NCBI RefSeq assembly: GCF_932276165.1
Contig: NC_063992.1
Span: 10,001 to 74,000 of the forward strand
DNA: 64,000 bases
Reading direction: 5' to 3'
From: Plutella xylostella
Lineage: Eukaryota; Arthropoda; Insecta; Lepidoptera; Plutellidae
Position 1 is the stretch's first letter; every line of letters starts with the position of its first letter. Shown in pieces: positions 32,477-44,149 of the stretch. The position numbers and the translations under genes are program-made. Under the pieces are notes generated by a model, which had not been told where the DNA came from, made no database searches, and saw only the letters and a list, made by a program, of their open reading frames with translations.

Positions 32477-33092
32477 ACGTACCACCGGTATTCGCCCGAC
32501 CTCCTGTACCCTGTATTCCTTCCCCTTATTAAGATACATAGAAACGTCCGCGTAGGCCCCTTCAGGGCCCGACCAATATAAATATCAATAACCGTGATAA
32601 GTATTTGTGCATGTGTGTAGTGTGTTAATATTAAGTACATAAGCTGTAAGTACCTTAGATATATAAGTTAACCTGGTTGTAAATAAAGCGGGTCCAGTGC
32701 CGCCTAAATTGTGTTACACTAATTAATCGGCATTATTAATTCTCACCCCGTACACCTACCGAGGTTATTTCCCTCCAGGGGCCTCAGGATCAAGATCAGG
32801 ATAGTTAAGACCGCTTCACGGTTATTGTAGATCCCCCAGGCGACCGGGCACTCCTTCAGAGGCCGGCGCCAAGCTGAGCTAGTCTAAGACCGCTTCCCGG
32901 TACATATTAATTGAGAGTTATTAGGTAGGTACCAGCCCTAAGCACTAGGGGACGTTAGTCATAAGGGTAAGTATCACATTACAATATAGCACCCAACCCC
33001 TACTCTCGGGGGAGGCCAGGCAGGTCGATTCGCCCAGGGGTCGCTCCCCGGTGATCCAGACCAGCTCCTGCTGAGCTGCTACATTACAAACA

Positions 33093-35491
33093 TATAATCG
33101 GATATTTTGACGAATCGTGAAATAACTCAAATAACACGATTCCGTATGCAATATGAACGTATATCCGTCATGACGTATCATGATTTTCGACAAATCGTCA
33201 CTGACGCATCCGGTGTGAACGGGCTCTTACAGTAACATTTCTAATTTCTACCATTTATGCCCAGTTTCATCATAGTCTGTTAGATCATTACCACACCTGT
33301 TACATTGTATGTAATGACATCAATTATATGTCATCTCCATATCAAATTCTTGACAGATGTGTCAAAAGTCAACAACTAATCCCTTGTTACGATCGTTATT
33401 TTATATCTATTAATTTGAGTAGATATACCCATATCACAGGCTCCGCCCATTCTGGGGTCGGATGGCCGTGTGTGAGATATCCCCACATATTTATTTATTT
33501 ATCAAACAGAGTATGGTGGAACTGAGGCTTTATGTTATACCGAAATTTTATTTCATCTGTTATGTCTACGATACTAAAATCCTAAATCGCTACAAAGATA
33601 CAGATATTGATAAACCAACTCTGTCCCTCGATTATTCCTGCTGTGATTTGCTATAAATTTTCTCACCCACTTGAAGGACATCATCCGCTCCTTTCCTTTG
33701 GATACCTTTTCTCTTCCCATGGTTAATTGGTATTGTTTTATTGAGATTTTTCCTAATATACTTGAACAATCACCCTGACAGGTTGATATTTGCTTATGTT
33801 CGATAAGCACCTAATCTACCCACTTTTACCAATTCTTAAGCACAATAACTTAATAATAAACTTTACATATCCACCGTTTTGGCATTATCTTAGGTACGTA
33901 TACTCACCCCTTTTTCCTTCAGCTTTCAGTGCCCACATGGATTGCTACAGTATATACGGTACCTTGGTGCATTATCCAGCACCACTGGCAGAATAAGCAG
34001 TGTACCCGGATCAAGTTTATAACAGCTCCTCTGCTCGAATCCATGATCCATAGTTGAACAAGCTACTTAAATAAGCAATTTTAATCATGACGTACTTACA
34101 TAGTTGCATAAATAATAATACTAATTCATGGTAACACAATCCTCGAGACAGCGCGTGAGACCAACCACCTACCCGCCATTGCAATAGGTATGTAGGAAAT
34201 GAACTTAGGTAGTTAGATATCTATGTCCGCTTAACCAACTAGTATGAACCATGTAAGGAGGTAAACTTACAAGACAATCTTACAATGTAATTAATTACTG
34301 AACTTTATCAATAAAACACACAATCCAACATACCTGTAATACGGCATCAATTTACATTTTGAAGATAGGTAGAACCAACAATAGGCGGTCGCGCCGGCTA
34401 AAGCACTCCCCTCTCTGCACACTTGCACTCGCGCGACAGGCTGTGTTCCGGGAGCCGCATCGCCCCGGCACGAGCAAAAGCGCTCACTGCACACCTCCAG
34501 AAATTCGAATGCACAGGGTTTTCCGCACCGCAAGAGCATCTGGCACCATAGTACTCAACTTCCTTAATTGAAAATAATTCACAGACACATGCAGGACTAG
34601 AACACTCGTTTCCAGGACTGGGAGTCAAGCTCCCATCCATCACACCGCTCGGATTTCTATATATTATACCAATATACATTTTACTTTTGTAAATATACTT
34701 ACAAAACTTTACTTAAATCAGTATAAAAGTACGATATATTGTGTATATCGACTTCATTTAATTTAAAATACCCTTTGTTCTAACATCACAAACACATTGC
34801 CTTGTCTATCGAAACTAATCCACCATTACCATATAGTGAGCTACCTGGAAGAGCCACCGTTACTATAATAATATTCACAGTTAAGTACTTAGGTATTCAG
34901 ATAATACAGAAGTACCTACTTATCTATTTTAGTTCTTTTAGTTATCATCTTCCAGAGTGTACTCCAGTATCGAAACTTATAAGGTACTTATAGTTAGGTA
35001 TGTACGTATCTAGGTATGTCTCCGTACTTTATGTACTTATTATTGGAAAGCAACACATAAGGAAGCCTCACCATGAAAACGTAACCTTCAATAGTATTGT
35101 CTAATAGAGTGTGAACCTGAACCTAATTGTACCTAACTAGGTAGGTACTTAGCCTCCTGCCTATCGTGTATGATGATGATCACCGTTAGGTACCTAGTTA
35201 CCTAACGCATGCTACATAAGTCATTAGGACTACCGTAAGTGTTTGAAACTGGACCGGCTTGACCCTGGCGTGACCAGGTATCTTTGATAATGCTTTATAA
35301 GATTACTTACAAACACGTCACACCCGTGACCTCTCTAAAACTGGTAAACTACAGAGTCAGTAATCCTAAACTTTGTACAATAACCAGGTGGTACATTGTG
35401 CGAACAGGCGTGTCGTATACTTAACGCTTGTGCTATAGACTAAATTAGTCTATGCTTGTACACTGATCTCTTTAAGGGAAATAATAATACT
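33093..35491. other. Internal non-coding sequence of the gene-less LTR element
   Basis: AT-rich, with only short ORFs and no recognisable domain. Many TAGGTAC-type strings occur from about 34980 on. I see no RNA gene. Confidence 0.5.
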
Positions 35492-35638
35492 TATAGTGCC
35501 ACAAACTTATCTGTTCCGGTGAGAGCGAACTAAATTGGTCCATACCTCATTACTTACTAAATGAATTTCATATTGACATAGATTATATGGACCAATTTAG
35601 TTCGCTCTCACCGGAACAGATAAGTTTGTGGCACTATA
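35492..35638. mobile_element. 147-bp palindromic MITE
   Basis: Two arms of about 52 bp are perfect or near-perfect inverted repeats, beginning TATAGTGCCACAAACTTATC and ending in its complement, with a short centre. The outermost TA on each side may be the target duplication, which would fit the Tc1/mariner superfamily. No coding capacity. Confidence 0.82.
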
Positions 35639-35724
35639 CCTACTTATTGATATTTTAGTACTGCCACTTCCAATCATTAAAAGGGCACTTTGACATATAC
35701 ATATTGTCATAAGTAGGTATGTAC

Positions 35725-37275
35725 TAGTGATGTAACGAATATTCGCATTCGCATTCGCATTCGCGAATATTCGCATGTTTTTTCATATTCGCATTCGCAT
35801 TCGCATTCGCAAAATTTTATGCGAATGTTTTGCGAATATCAGTACCTACTTATTAAAAAAAACTATTTGAAAATAATGGTAGGTTAACAAAATCTAAATC
35901 CATTCGTGTAATTATAACCTTTTTATTACAATTAATCACATTTCCAGCCTTACTTCTACATTTGGTATTATTTATTTACTTTGGGAAATGAAACTTTAGA
36001 TATTATAGTTAATAGTTTCATAACACTCAAACATAAATAAACTCTTTAAACTTGATTTTTTCAGGAAGTGATAGAGGAAGAAATTTCCTGTCGATTGAAC
36101 CCTATAATGCATAATCCGAAACTTAACCATTTCTAACATATTAAATATTTAAGTTTTGGCCAGAGCATAACATGCTTAAAATCGAAGAAAAAACTAGCCA
36201 TATTTATTTATTTTTTAAGTTTTCATCTATAAGTGACACTGTAATAAACTAATTAAAATAATCAAATGTGAATTAACTATTTGACTTAAATTAGACACAA
36301 TACCTCAAAATAGAACATAAAAAAAATCTAAACGTAAAAACGTAGGTATAAGTTAAATTAAAAAAGAATATCATATGACCATTTTTTATGCACTTCAGCT
36401 TTCAAATAAGATATTTCAATATCAAATCGATTTAGGTATCACCAAGATAGTATGGCATATCTTAGTGATACCTAAATCGATATTGAAATATCTTATTTGA
36501 AAGCTTATAAGTTGACAATGTTTTCAAGCTGAAGTGCACAAAAAATTGTCATAATATGACATTATTATTAAAAAGAATGTCATAATATGACAACTAAACT
36601 TATTTGTTTTTACGTTTAGAATATTTTTAAAAATGTTTAACTATTTTTAGGTATTGTGTCTAATATTAGTCAAATAATGCACATTTGATTATTTTAATTA
36701 CTTTATTAAGGTGTCACTTATGCAAAACAATCAAAAAAAATATTGTAATGTAGCTAGTTTTTATTTCGGTTTTAAGCTTGAAATTTTGGCAAAAAATAAA
36801 AAAACCTTAAATATTAAATATCTTAGAAATGGTTAAGTTTCGGATTATGCATTATAGGGTTCAATCGACTGGAAATGTCTTCCTCTATCACCTCTTGAAA
36901 GGATCAGGTCTACTTACCAATAACCCTATAGTGTCAGAGCAAGACAGCCATAGATTTAAATACGTTTAAATGTTTCGTGTAAGTCGTTCTCAGAATCCGC
37001 ACACAGTCGCAATATGTCGTAACAGTTACGGAGCTAACTAAAGTGTAACTACTTTAAAAAAAAACTGCGACTAGTATTGGCTAGTCTGATTCGAAATACG
37101 CCTAGATCGGATCGTACCTCGTACGAGATTGCCACCAAACCATACAAATGGCGCCGAATTTGAACCCAAACTGAATATTCGCATTCGCATTCGCATTCGC
37201 GAATATCGATATCAGATATTCGCATTCGCATTCGCATTCGCGAATGTCTAAAAACACACATTCGTTACATCACTA
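35725..37275. mobile_element. hAT-like non-autonomous transposon
   Basis: 1,551 bp with terminal inverted repeats TAGTGATGTAACGAAT and an exact 8-bp target duplication GTATGTAC (35717-35724, 37276-37283). An 8-bp duplication and a TAGNG-type end are typical of hAT elements. Just inside both ends lie runs of the hexamer GCATTC, in the same plus-strand orientation at both ends. No transposase ORF. The middle is a large imperfect foldback (next entry). Confidence 0.87.
36064..36897. repeat. Large imperfect inverted repeat (foldback) inside the hAT-like element
   Basis: Arms of roughly 380-440 bp with the centre near 36452. For example, the string around 36097-36140 (ACCCTATAATGCATAATCC) is complemented at about 36840-36865, and the inner arms meet around GGTATCAC/GTGATACC. 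Arms differ by several indels. No clear target duplication was found, so it may be a nested foldback element or the element's own inverted interior. Confidence 0.75.
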
Positions 37276-37283
37276 GTATGTAC

Positions 37284-38282
37284 TTATAATAAGTAAGTTA
37301 CTTACCTTACTTATATACTATAAATTTGTATAAGAACCTAAATACCTATGTTTAAATCAGTTATTATTGGCATAGTTAGGTACCTATTTCAAAATTAACT
37401 AACTAGGTATACCCAACTTAACTAACTCAACTTGTCTGTTGGAAATAAGTAGGTATATTCTTTTAACTGCTTGTGTACTTACTAATACAATAATAAAATA
37501 ATATTAACCTGACCTACCAATAAGTTAGGTATTTTCTATTATGCATCATACTTGAAACGGACTCGCGTCCTCGCACTAAAGTTCCTTGCCCCCGGTTTTC
37601 TCCGTAGAATGGGTAGGTAGGTATGATCTTTCCGAATGGGAACCTATAGTTTATTTACCCAACTTTCGTTAAGGTAACAATGTTTTAATTTTACAACAAA
37701 AAGCAAATTTAGATAGATAACTACACAGGTACTGTTATGAGTTATGAGATTTGAGGTTATGTGACACAGGTAAAACTATTTTCTGTGTCAAAACCTAAGT
37801 AGGTACCTATTTATTGCTAAATGTATTACAATACCTAATTTTGTCGCAGATGGCCTCCAATAAAGAGTACTTAGGTACTTACCTTAGCTTTTACTACTAA
37901 GTTTGTACTTTGAAAATCTCTAATACCTAGCTACCTACGATCGTAGGGCTCTGCTGTTGAAAATGACAAAATGGAACGTTGAATTGATACTTCCTTTAAT
38001 AATGGACGAGAATCTTTGGCTAATTTAAGTAGGTAAGTAGGTACTCAATATACTTAATATAATAATACAAATACTAAGTGGTTAAACAGTATTAAGTATT
38101 TGTAAACCATCGAAGATGTAAACTTATATAAGTACCTCGTTAGAAATACTTAGTTATTAGTAAATTTCAACGCTTACCTTTCATTTGTAAGTATTGCACG
38201 CTAACTTACTAACAGTCTTCTAGTCTTCATCCTCCTTGAAAGAAAACTAGAGTAACTCACAGTTTTGCTCCTCGTCGCCACA
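37284..38282. other. Internal non-coding sequence and PBS of the gene-less LTR element
   Basis: AT-rich, full of TAGGTA/TACCTA strings; no supported ORF. The minus-strand PBS (TGGCGACGAGG) is at 38270-38280. Confidence 0.55.
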
Positions 38283-38462
38283 TGTACTTAGTGTTCACTA
38301 TTAAACTGATATAAACAGACACGTAACCGAGATATCGGCTCGCAACAATCGCACACGTCTTTACTCCACCGCGGCCGGTAGGCGACTGCCCCCCGCGCCC
38401 CGCGACATGCGTCTGCGATTCTCGAGACGACAGAATGGTCATACACAGATGTAAACACTACA
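38283..38462 (-). repeat. LTR (5' LTR on minus strand) of gene-less LTR element
   Basis: 180 bp; it matches 23626-23801 apart from 4 extra bases near its left edge and scattered substitutions. Followed by the TAGGT duplication at 38463. Confidence 0.9.
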
Positions 38463-38583
38463 TAGGTATTACGTGGTACCCCCAGTATTAAGTGTGGGAA
38501 CTCAATTTACACCTGACAAAACTTGTTTTAGTTCAATTAGGGATACTACAAATTTTCAAAATATTTTTTTAGTTTTTTGTGTA

Positions 38584-40008
38584 AGGTAAACCGGGGCCAT
38601 TGCGCCACAATACTTTGACTTTCATATTCATTTGATCATAACAAACAGACTATATGCCCTATTAAGCTATAACTTGTGATACATATTAGGAAATTTTATC
38701 TAGTTTCATATTTTGATGCAATTTTGTAGAATTTTAAATATCTTCTACGTGTAAACGACGCTTCTACAAAAAATGGCATTTTTAGGCGCAATAACCCCTA
38801 GTGGGGCTAATGCCTCTTCCACTAGTTTTGTGTGCTTGGAAGAGGATTTTACAAGTTTAAGTAGATATAATTTATAGAATTACTATTAACGTAGCTAATT
38901 ATTAGCTTGTAAACTAAATACTGCGCTTAGTTAAGGAGAATCAGTTGATCAAAAATTTTTGGGGCTATGGCCCCTACGTAGCCTAATTTCTTGTAGTGGC
39001 ATTTACCCCATCCAAGATTCCAGGGGTGCTCAACATTTTATTTATGAAAACTTTATTGGACTTAAAAAAGTATAATATACTTACGTGACAAATTAAAATA
39101 CAGTATAAAAGCATACAAGGGCATATTTTTTAGAATTTGCAATCAAACCACAACTTTAAATTCCATTTTTTGAGTCTGACGGAACTTTAATCATTACAAA
39201 ACTATTTAGAGTTTTTAAAAAAAGTGGGATCATTCTGTTAATATGACTATTTTTTATTTATTATATGATTATTTTCTATATACCGTGTTAACAACATTAT
39301 AATGTCGACACCAAATGACGCCAATTTTTTAAAATATTTAGTTTATTATATACTAAAATTATTTATGTTTTAGTTGGATTACCAATCTAAGAATGTTAAT
39401 TCTGATACGCCGTTAAATGTTCTTCAATATTGCAGAAGGCGCCATTAACCTAGTATTTTTCGTTTAGGAGTAATTTGGTGCTAATGTCACTGGAACTTTT
39501 TCATTGCTCGTGAGTGTATTAAATACATTTATCATAACATAAAATGTTTAGAACCTCTGAAAATGGGGCTATTGCGCCGCAATAGAGGCAATAACCCCAT
39601 TCGCCCAGAGGCATTTACCCCAAAATAAAAGCTAAACCTACAATTTTGTAATTACATATTGTGTCCGAATCTTACGTTATTTCAATAAAATAATCAAAAC
39701 AATATGTAAAGCAACAAAACAATAACAGTATTTACAGTTAGGAAATATAGATTCTTTTAAACAAACATACATTTGGAACGATTAAAAAAAACGTGTCAGG
39801 AAGCCTGAGGAGGCCGAAAGAGGTGAAAAAATTAAAATGGCAGATTTGTTAAGAAAATTTAAACGGATACGACATCTATTGGTCAGAGGTAAAAGTTTCA
39901 GTTACAAAGATAGATAGCAGATGACTCCAGTAGTTCTAAAGTATGTGGTTCGGAAGATAAATGGATTCGAGGCATTAGCCCCGTAGGCGACTTGGCCCCG
40001 GTTGACCT
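38584..40008. mobile_element. 1.4-kb DNA transposon with TA duplication in the B2 5' UTR
   Basis: Inverted ends AGGTAAACCGGGGCCA and AGGTCAACCGGGGCCA (one mismatch in 16), flanked by TA (38582-38583, 40009-40010); B1 shows matching uninterrupted sequence here. No transposase ORF. The interior repeats short strings of the type GGGGCTAATGCC/GGGGCTATTGCG in both orientations (for example about 38808, 38960, 39565, 39977). The TA duplication fits Tc1/mariner-type elements, but the family is not certain. Confidence 0.78.
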
Positions 40009-40010
40009 TA

Positions 40011-40974
40011 TTATTTATATATTTTTTGTGTTTTATTGTTGTTTTTTGTATTTAATTAAGTTTTGAAACATATTAAAATTATTCTGACAATTGTACTGAA
40101 CGGGGCTCATCAAGCCCGACAGATTGAGCCCAATCTCGGGTGATTTTGGACCATAGAATCCAAAGTTAACAAAACGCCGGCCATTTTGGACGCCATTTTG
40201 AAATTCTTTGGATTCAAGTAACTCCTGACAGAATACTCGTATTGAGCTGCGGTTTTCTTTGTTATAGCTGATCCTTTATACTCTACAATATTTAATACTT
40301 TTTGACTCTACATAGAGCAATTTTTTTTATTTAGAGATTGCACAAGATTCGGATTGATGACACTGACCCATACTTTCTGGCCAAAACCGCGTCGCTCTGG
40401 GACATCTGGATCCGGAGTTATAGATATTTGAATTTTCTGGCGGCCATTTTGTCCGCCATATTGGAAATCTTAAAATCGCTTTATCTCCGGAACCCGTCAT
40501 CCAATCTCGGCGCGGTTTTTGGGCCTGCACTCGGGTGGGCCAGGGCTGCTTTTCAGAGTATAGACCCTGACTCTACATAGAGTTTTTGATTTTATTTTGA
40601 AATATATTTTTAAATTAAAAGTGTTAATTAAGTTTTCGGTTTTTATATGGATACAAAGCTTTATTGAGCCCTGATAAATTGACCTAGAGTCAGTATTACT
40701 CACTCTACAAGAGTTTTATTTAGATTTAATTTGATTCTATTGGTTTTATCTGATTTGTCAACTTATAATAGTTGGCAAACGACCCGCTCTGGTAAAGAGA
40801 GCAAAGACTCTACATTAGAATTTTATTGTTTGTCCATATTTTTATTGACGTGTTAAATACTGTTTATTATTATTTACTGTAATAAACTTTACTCTACATT
40901 TTATTGTTATTCATAAATTTTACAACTTATACAAACTTAATTGTACAAATTGACACGTTCATAAAGAACGAATC
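40011..40974 (+). promoter_or_regulatory. 5' UTR of B2, last segment
   Basis: It contains the two modules seen in A and B1: paired GCCAT[T/A]TTG motifs at about 40175-40200 and 40439-40464, each followed by CTCTACATAGAG (about 40308 and 40571). AT-rich sequence then leads to the gag ATG at 40975. Confidence 0.75.
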
Positions 40975-42453
40975 ATGTTCGGACACCGCACGCCCGTACG
41001 TAAATCGAACAGCGCAGAGAAAAAAGAAACAAATTCTCAGTCCCAAGAGGCCGGACAGATGCGGGCTTCACACGTGCGACGTAGCATTGGTGAGTGGGAG
41101 GCTGTAAACCCGAGCCAAAGCTCCTCAAACCCTTCCCCCCGAGCGGCGCTGGTTGCCGCGGCAGCTCCCTGCAAAGTTATGTCACCACTGACACAGGGGT
41201 TAACCGGTGAAGGAGCCGTAAAACTCTCGGCTGAAACAGCAATCTCGCCCAAGCCCAAGTACAAGAATAGGACCTCAGAGGCCCGGGCATGCCTCACTAG
41301 CGCTAAATTGCAGCTGGGAAAGGCGCGAAATCTAAGGACAGATATAAAAAATGAAGTGACACAGACGATAGAGCGCCTATACCAGCTCGTAAAAGACTCG
41401 GAAACAGACAAAGGAAGAGGAAAGGAGAGCGAAGTGACGAAGGATAAAGATAGAGAGCCAATAGACAAAGAGGCGGAAAGCAAACCAACCTCTCCGATAA
41501 ATGACCTAAGCGGAGAAATTATGAGGGCTTTGGAAACTCACACCGAAAAGCTAAGGTTGGCAAGCGAGAAAATGGATGAACTCAAAACCCAACTTGATGC
41601 AAGCCTCAAGCCCTCGTACGCAGAGGTTTTGGGAGCCAGTTCACCCAGAACCGCTCCACTGGAGTCTAAGGCTAGTCACTCTATCTCCAATAACGGACCC
41701 AGTCACTCTATTATCATTTCGTCTGATGAGGGTAACGATACGAGTGACCAAATCCTCACTAAAATAAGGGAGGCCATCCAACCAAGGGAAAATGGCTTCC
41801 AAATTCAAAAAGTGAGAAAGGCTAAAAACCAAAAAGTGGTTCTTAGCTGTCAGTCGAAGGAAGAAGCCCAGAAGGTTACAGAAAAAATTAAGACATCTGG
41901 CAAAGCATTACAAGTGGAGACAGCAGTAAACAAAAACCCGTTAGTAATCATAAAGAATGTTCTGAGCTACAATACTGACGACGACATCATTAACTCCCTT
42001 AGGTCACAAAACAAACAAGTCACTTCGGACCTAAGCGAGGATGAGCTAAGAGCCACAGTACGGTATCGACGAAGAGCAAGGAACCCACACGTGAACCACG
42101 TGGTGCTCCAGGTGTCTCCACAGCTCTAGCAGAGGTTGACGACAGCTGGAAGAGTTCATATAGACCTGCAAACAAGACCGGTCATGGATCAGTCACCGCT
42201 AGTGCAGTGCACAAAGTGTCTGGCGTTTGGACATGGCCGAAAACTTTGTAAGGAACCAACAGAGCTTTGCGGCCACTGCGGGGGCCCACACATGCGCGCT
42301 CAGTGCACTGTGTGGATCGCCGAAGAGCCCGCTACATGCAGAAACTGCCAGCTAGCCAAACTCAGCACAGACGATCACAATGCTTTTGACACCAACTGCC
42401 CGATTAGGAGAAGGTGGGATACCATAGCTCGATCAAGTGTCGCGTATTGCTAA
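40975..42453 (+). pseudogene. Gag (ORF1) of TRAS-like copy B2, one in-frame stop
   Basis: ATG 40975, reading MFGHRTPVRK, clearly the same family as the gag of B1 and G but more diverged. Middle region charged and helical. TAG at 42127-42129 replaces a Trp codon that copy G keeps (KIWGRLT); the frame continues to 42453. C-terminal zinc knuckles CTKCLAFGHGRKLC and CGHCGGPHMRAQC plus a third Cys/His cluster (CRNC...H...C), ending SSVAYC. ORF2 overlaps its last 17 bases in another frame. Confidence 0.88.
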
Positions 42454-43845
42454 GGGCGCCCCTGGCACTACACCGAACAGCTGTAAAAAATGGATTAGCG
42501 TCGTCCAAGCCAACCTGCAAAGGAAGAGGCTCGCTACTGACGAACTAGTACTGGAAGCAGGTGCAAGAAGAATAGGGCTGGCGCTGATTCAGGAACCTTA
42601 TATAGGGACAATCGGTGAGATGAAAAGCTACCCAGGAGTAAGAATTTTTCAGCATTCCGGCATAAGTACTAAAGTCAAAAAGTGCGCCATAGCAATATTT
42701 GACAATGATATCCGCGCTACCCTGTGTCCAACACTGACCACGGAGAACATGGTAGTGGTGAGACTGCAAACTGGAAAGACCGAAATATTGGCAGTGGGAG
42801 TGTGCAATACTGGGAGGAAGACCAAGCAGTCGAACCATATTTGGATCAGTTGAGCGAGGTGGTGCGAAGTACTGGAACTAAAAATATATTGGTAGGCGGT
42901 GACGTGAATGCGTGGAGCACATGGTGGGGAAGCGAGACCGAAAATATAAGAGGAAGAGAGGTGTCGGGAGTGCTGGAGGAGCTAGACCTCAACATTCTCA
43001 ATAAAGGAGACAAGCCAACGTTTGACACAATAAGGGGAGGCAAAATATACCAAAGTCGAGTTGACATCACCGTTTGTTCTGTCGAAATGCTTGCTCTTGT
43101 GGAAAACTGGAGAGTCGATCCAACAGTAACTACTGCAGATCATAATGCCATAACTTTTAAAATCAAAATTAACAAAGATTCGGACACTACAAACACAAAA
43201 AATAGCACTAGAAAATATAACACAAAAAAAGCAAATTGGAGTCAATTTCATGAGAAAATGGCACAATTTCTACAGGACCAAAACATAAATAAAGACACAA
43301 TAAATAGGATCGGCACGACAGTAGAACTGGAAGAGCTAATTAACAAATACATAGATGTGACAACGATGTCATGCGACGAGTCCATTCCAAAAACTAAAAC
43401 GGCAAGTAAAACACGCCTTCCCTGGTGGAATGACGAGCTACAGAACCTGAAAAGTGAAGTCTCTAAAAAGAAGAGGAGAATTAGATGTGCTGCTCCACGA
43501 CGCCGGAACTGGGTGGTGAAGGAATACCTGGAACAAAAAGAAAAGTATGAATTAGCAGTGAGCAAGGCACAAACTGAAGGATGGAAGGAGTTTTGCGGGA
43601 AACAAGACGGCGAAAGTTTATGGGATGGCATCTACAGGGTGATCGCAAAAGCAAAAAGGAGACACGAAGACATGCCCATGGTAGAGGGGGGTAGAACTTT
43701 GAGTCCGGAAGAGTCAGTGAGCCTGCTGGCTAAAACCTTCTTTCCTGAAGACTGCACCAATGGGGACACAGCCGAACATCTGGCTATAAGGGAAGCAGCT
43801 GTGAAGTCTACTGACATAAAACAAGACGACTCATGGGATCCACCT
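42437..43845 (+). pseudogene. ORF2 of B2, 5' part (endonuclease), frameshifted
   Basis: The frame begins without ATG (GTG at 42437) inside the gag end. Endonuclease motifs: VQANLQRKR, IQEPYIG, then GGDVNAWSTWWG and ADHNAITFK. A frameshift lies at about 42800-42806 in a TGTG string, separating the first 120 residues from the rest. The linker to RT runs to 43845, where the mdg1-like LTR element is inserted after ACCT. The downstream part continues in the correct frame at 57216, so the insertion is younger than the element. Confidence 0.87.
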
Positions 43846-43986
43846 TGTAAGGTTGGGGGATTGGAGGCAGTTAAACACACGGATGGTTTACAGACGACTG
43901 ACGTTTATTAGAATAAAAGAGTATACGAGTACATATCTATAATAGGTTATGCAGTGAATCATACAGTGATTCTGTCTTACTCTACA
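43846..43986 (-). repeat. 3' LTR (minus strand) of mdg1-like element
   Basis: 141 bp, TGTAAGG...CTCTACA on the plus strand; mate at 57071-57211. Confidence 0.93.
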
Positions 43987-44149
43987 CCTCCCCTGAATAT
44001 TTAAAAAAATAAATGTTTACAAAGATAATATTTATTTTTTTGTTTTACTCTTACTTAACGACAAAAAAAAACTTAGGTATACAATACAGTTCTGAATACA
44101 GTTCAGTTACACAGTATAACAAATACGATAATACAAGTAAACTTATCAA

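Larger units (their letters stand above)
25781..33088 (+). mobile_element. Gypsy-type LTR retrotransposon, internally deleted (no RT)
   Basis: LTRs 25781-26841 (1,061 bp) and 30007-33088 (same sequence plus a 2-kb insertion), both TGTAAC...TTACA; target duplication AACA (25777-25780, 33089-33092). The PBS TGGCGCCCAACGT starts at 26844 and a polypurine tract (AGGGGGGAGAA) ends at 30006. The single ORF region encodes gag, protease and a piece of integrase but no reverse transcriptase or RNase H, so the copy depends on helpers. The very similar LTRs argue for a recent insertion. Confidence 0.9.
30007..33088 (+). repeat. 3' LTR of Gypsy-type element, interrupted by a DNA transposon
   Basis: LTR parts 30007-30459 and 32481-33088, together about 1,060 bp and nearly identical to the 5' LTR. 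The insertion at 30460-32476 duplicated ACGT. The 5' LTR gives the uninterrupted sequence, which fixes both ends exactly. Confidence 0.93.
23626..38462 (-). mobile_element. Gene-less LTR retrotransposon (minus strand) with nested elements
   Basis: Paired LTRs (23626-23801, 176 bp; 38283-38462, 180 bp), both TG...CA, nearly identical except for a 4-bp indel near one end. TAGGT is duplicated at 23621-23625 and 38463-38467. On the minus strand a PBS (TGGCGACGAGG, 38280-38270) lies 2 nt inside one LTR, and a polypurine tract (AAGGGAGGGA, 23811-23802) abuts the other. No gag, protease, RT or integrase is visible in its own sequence (23802-25776, 33093-38282), so it is a non-autonomous, LARD-like element. 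It hosts a Gypsy element, a MITE, a hAT-like element and a minisatellite. Confidence 0.87.

Noticed and set aside
33093..35491. Searched for a host gene or tRNA in the longest unannotated tract
   Set aside because: Only short ORFs without motifs and no cloverleaf that I could recognise by eye; a tRNAscan run would be decisive.
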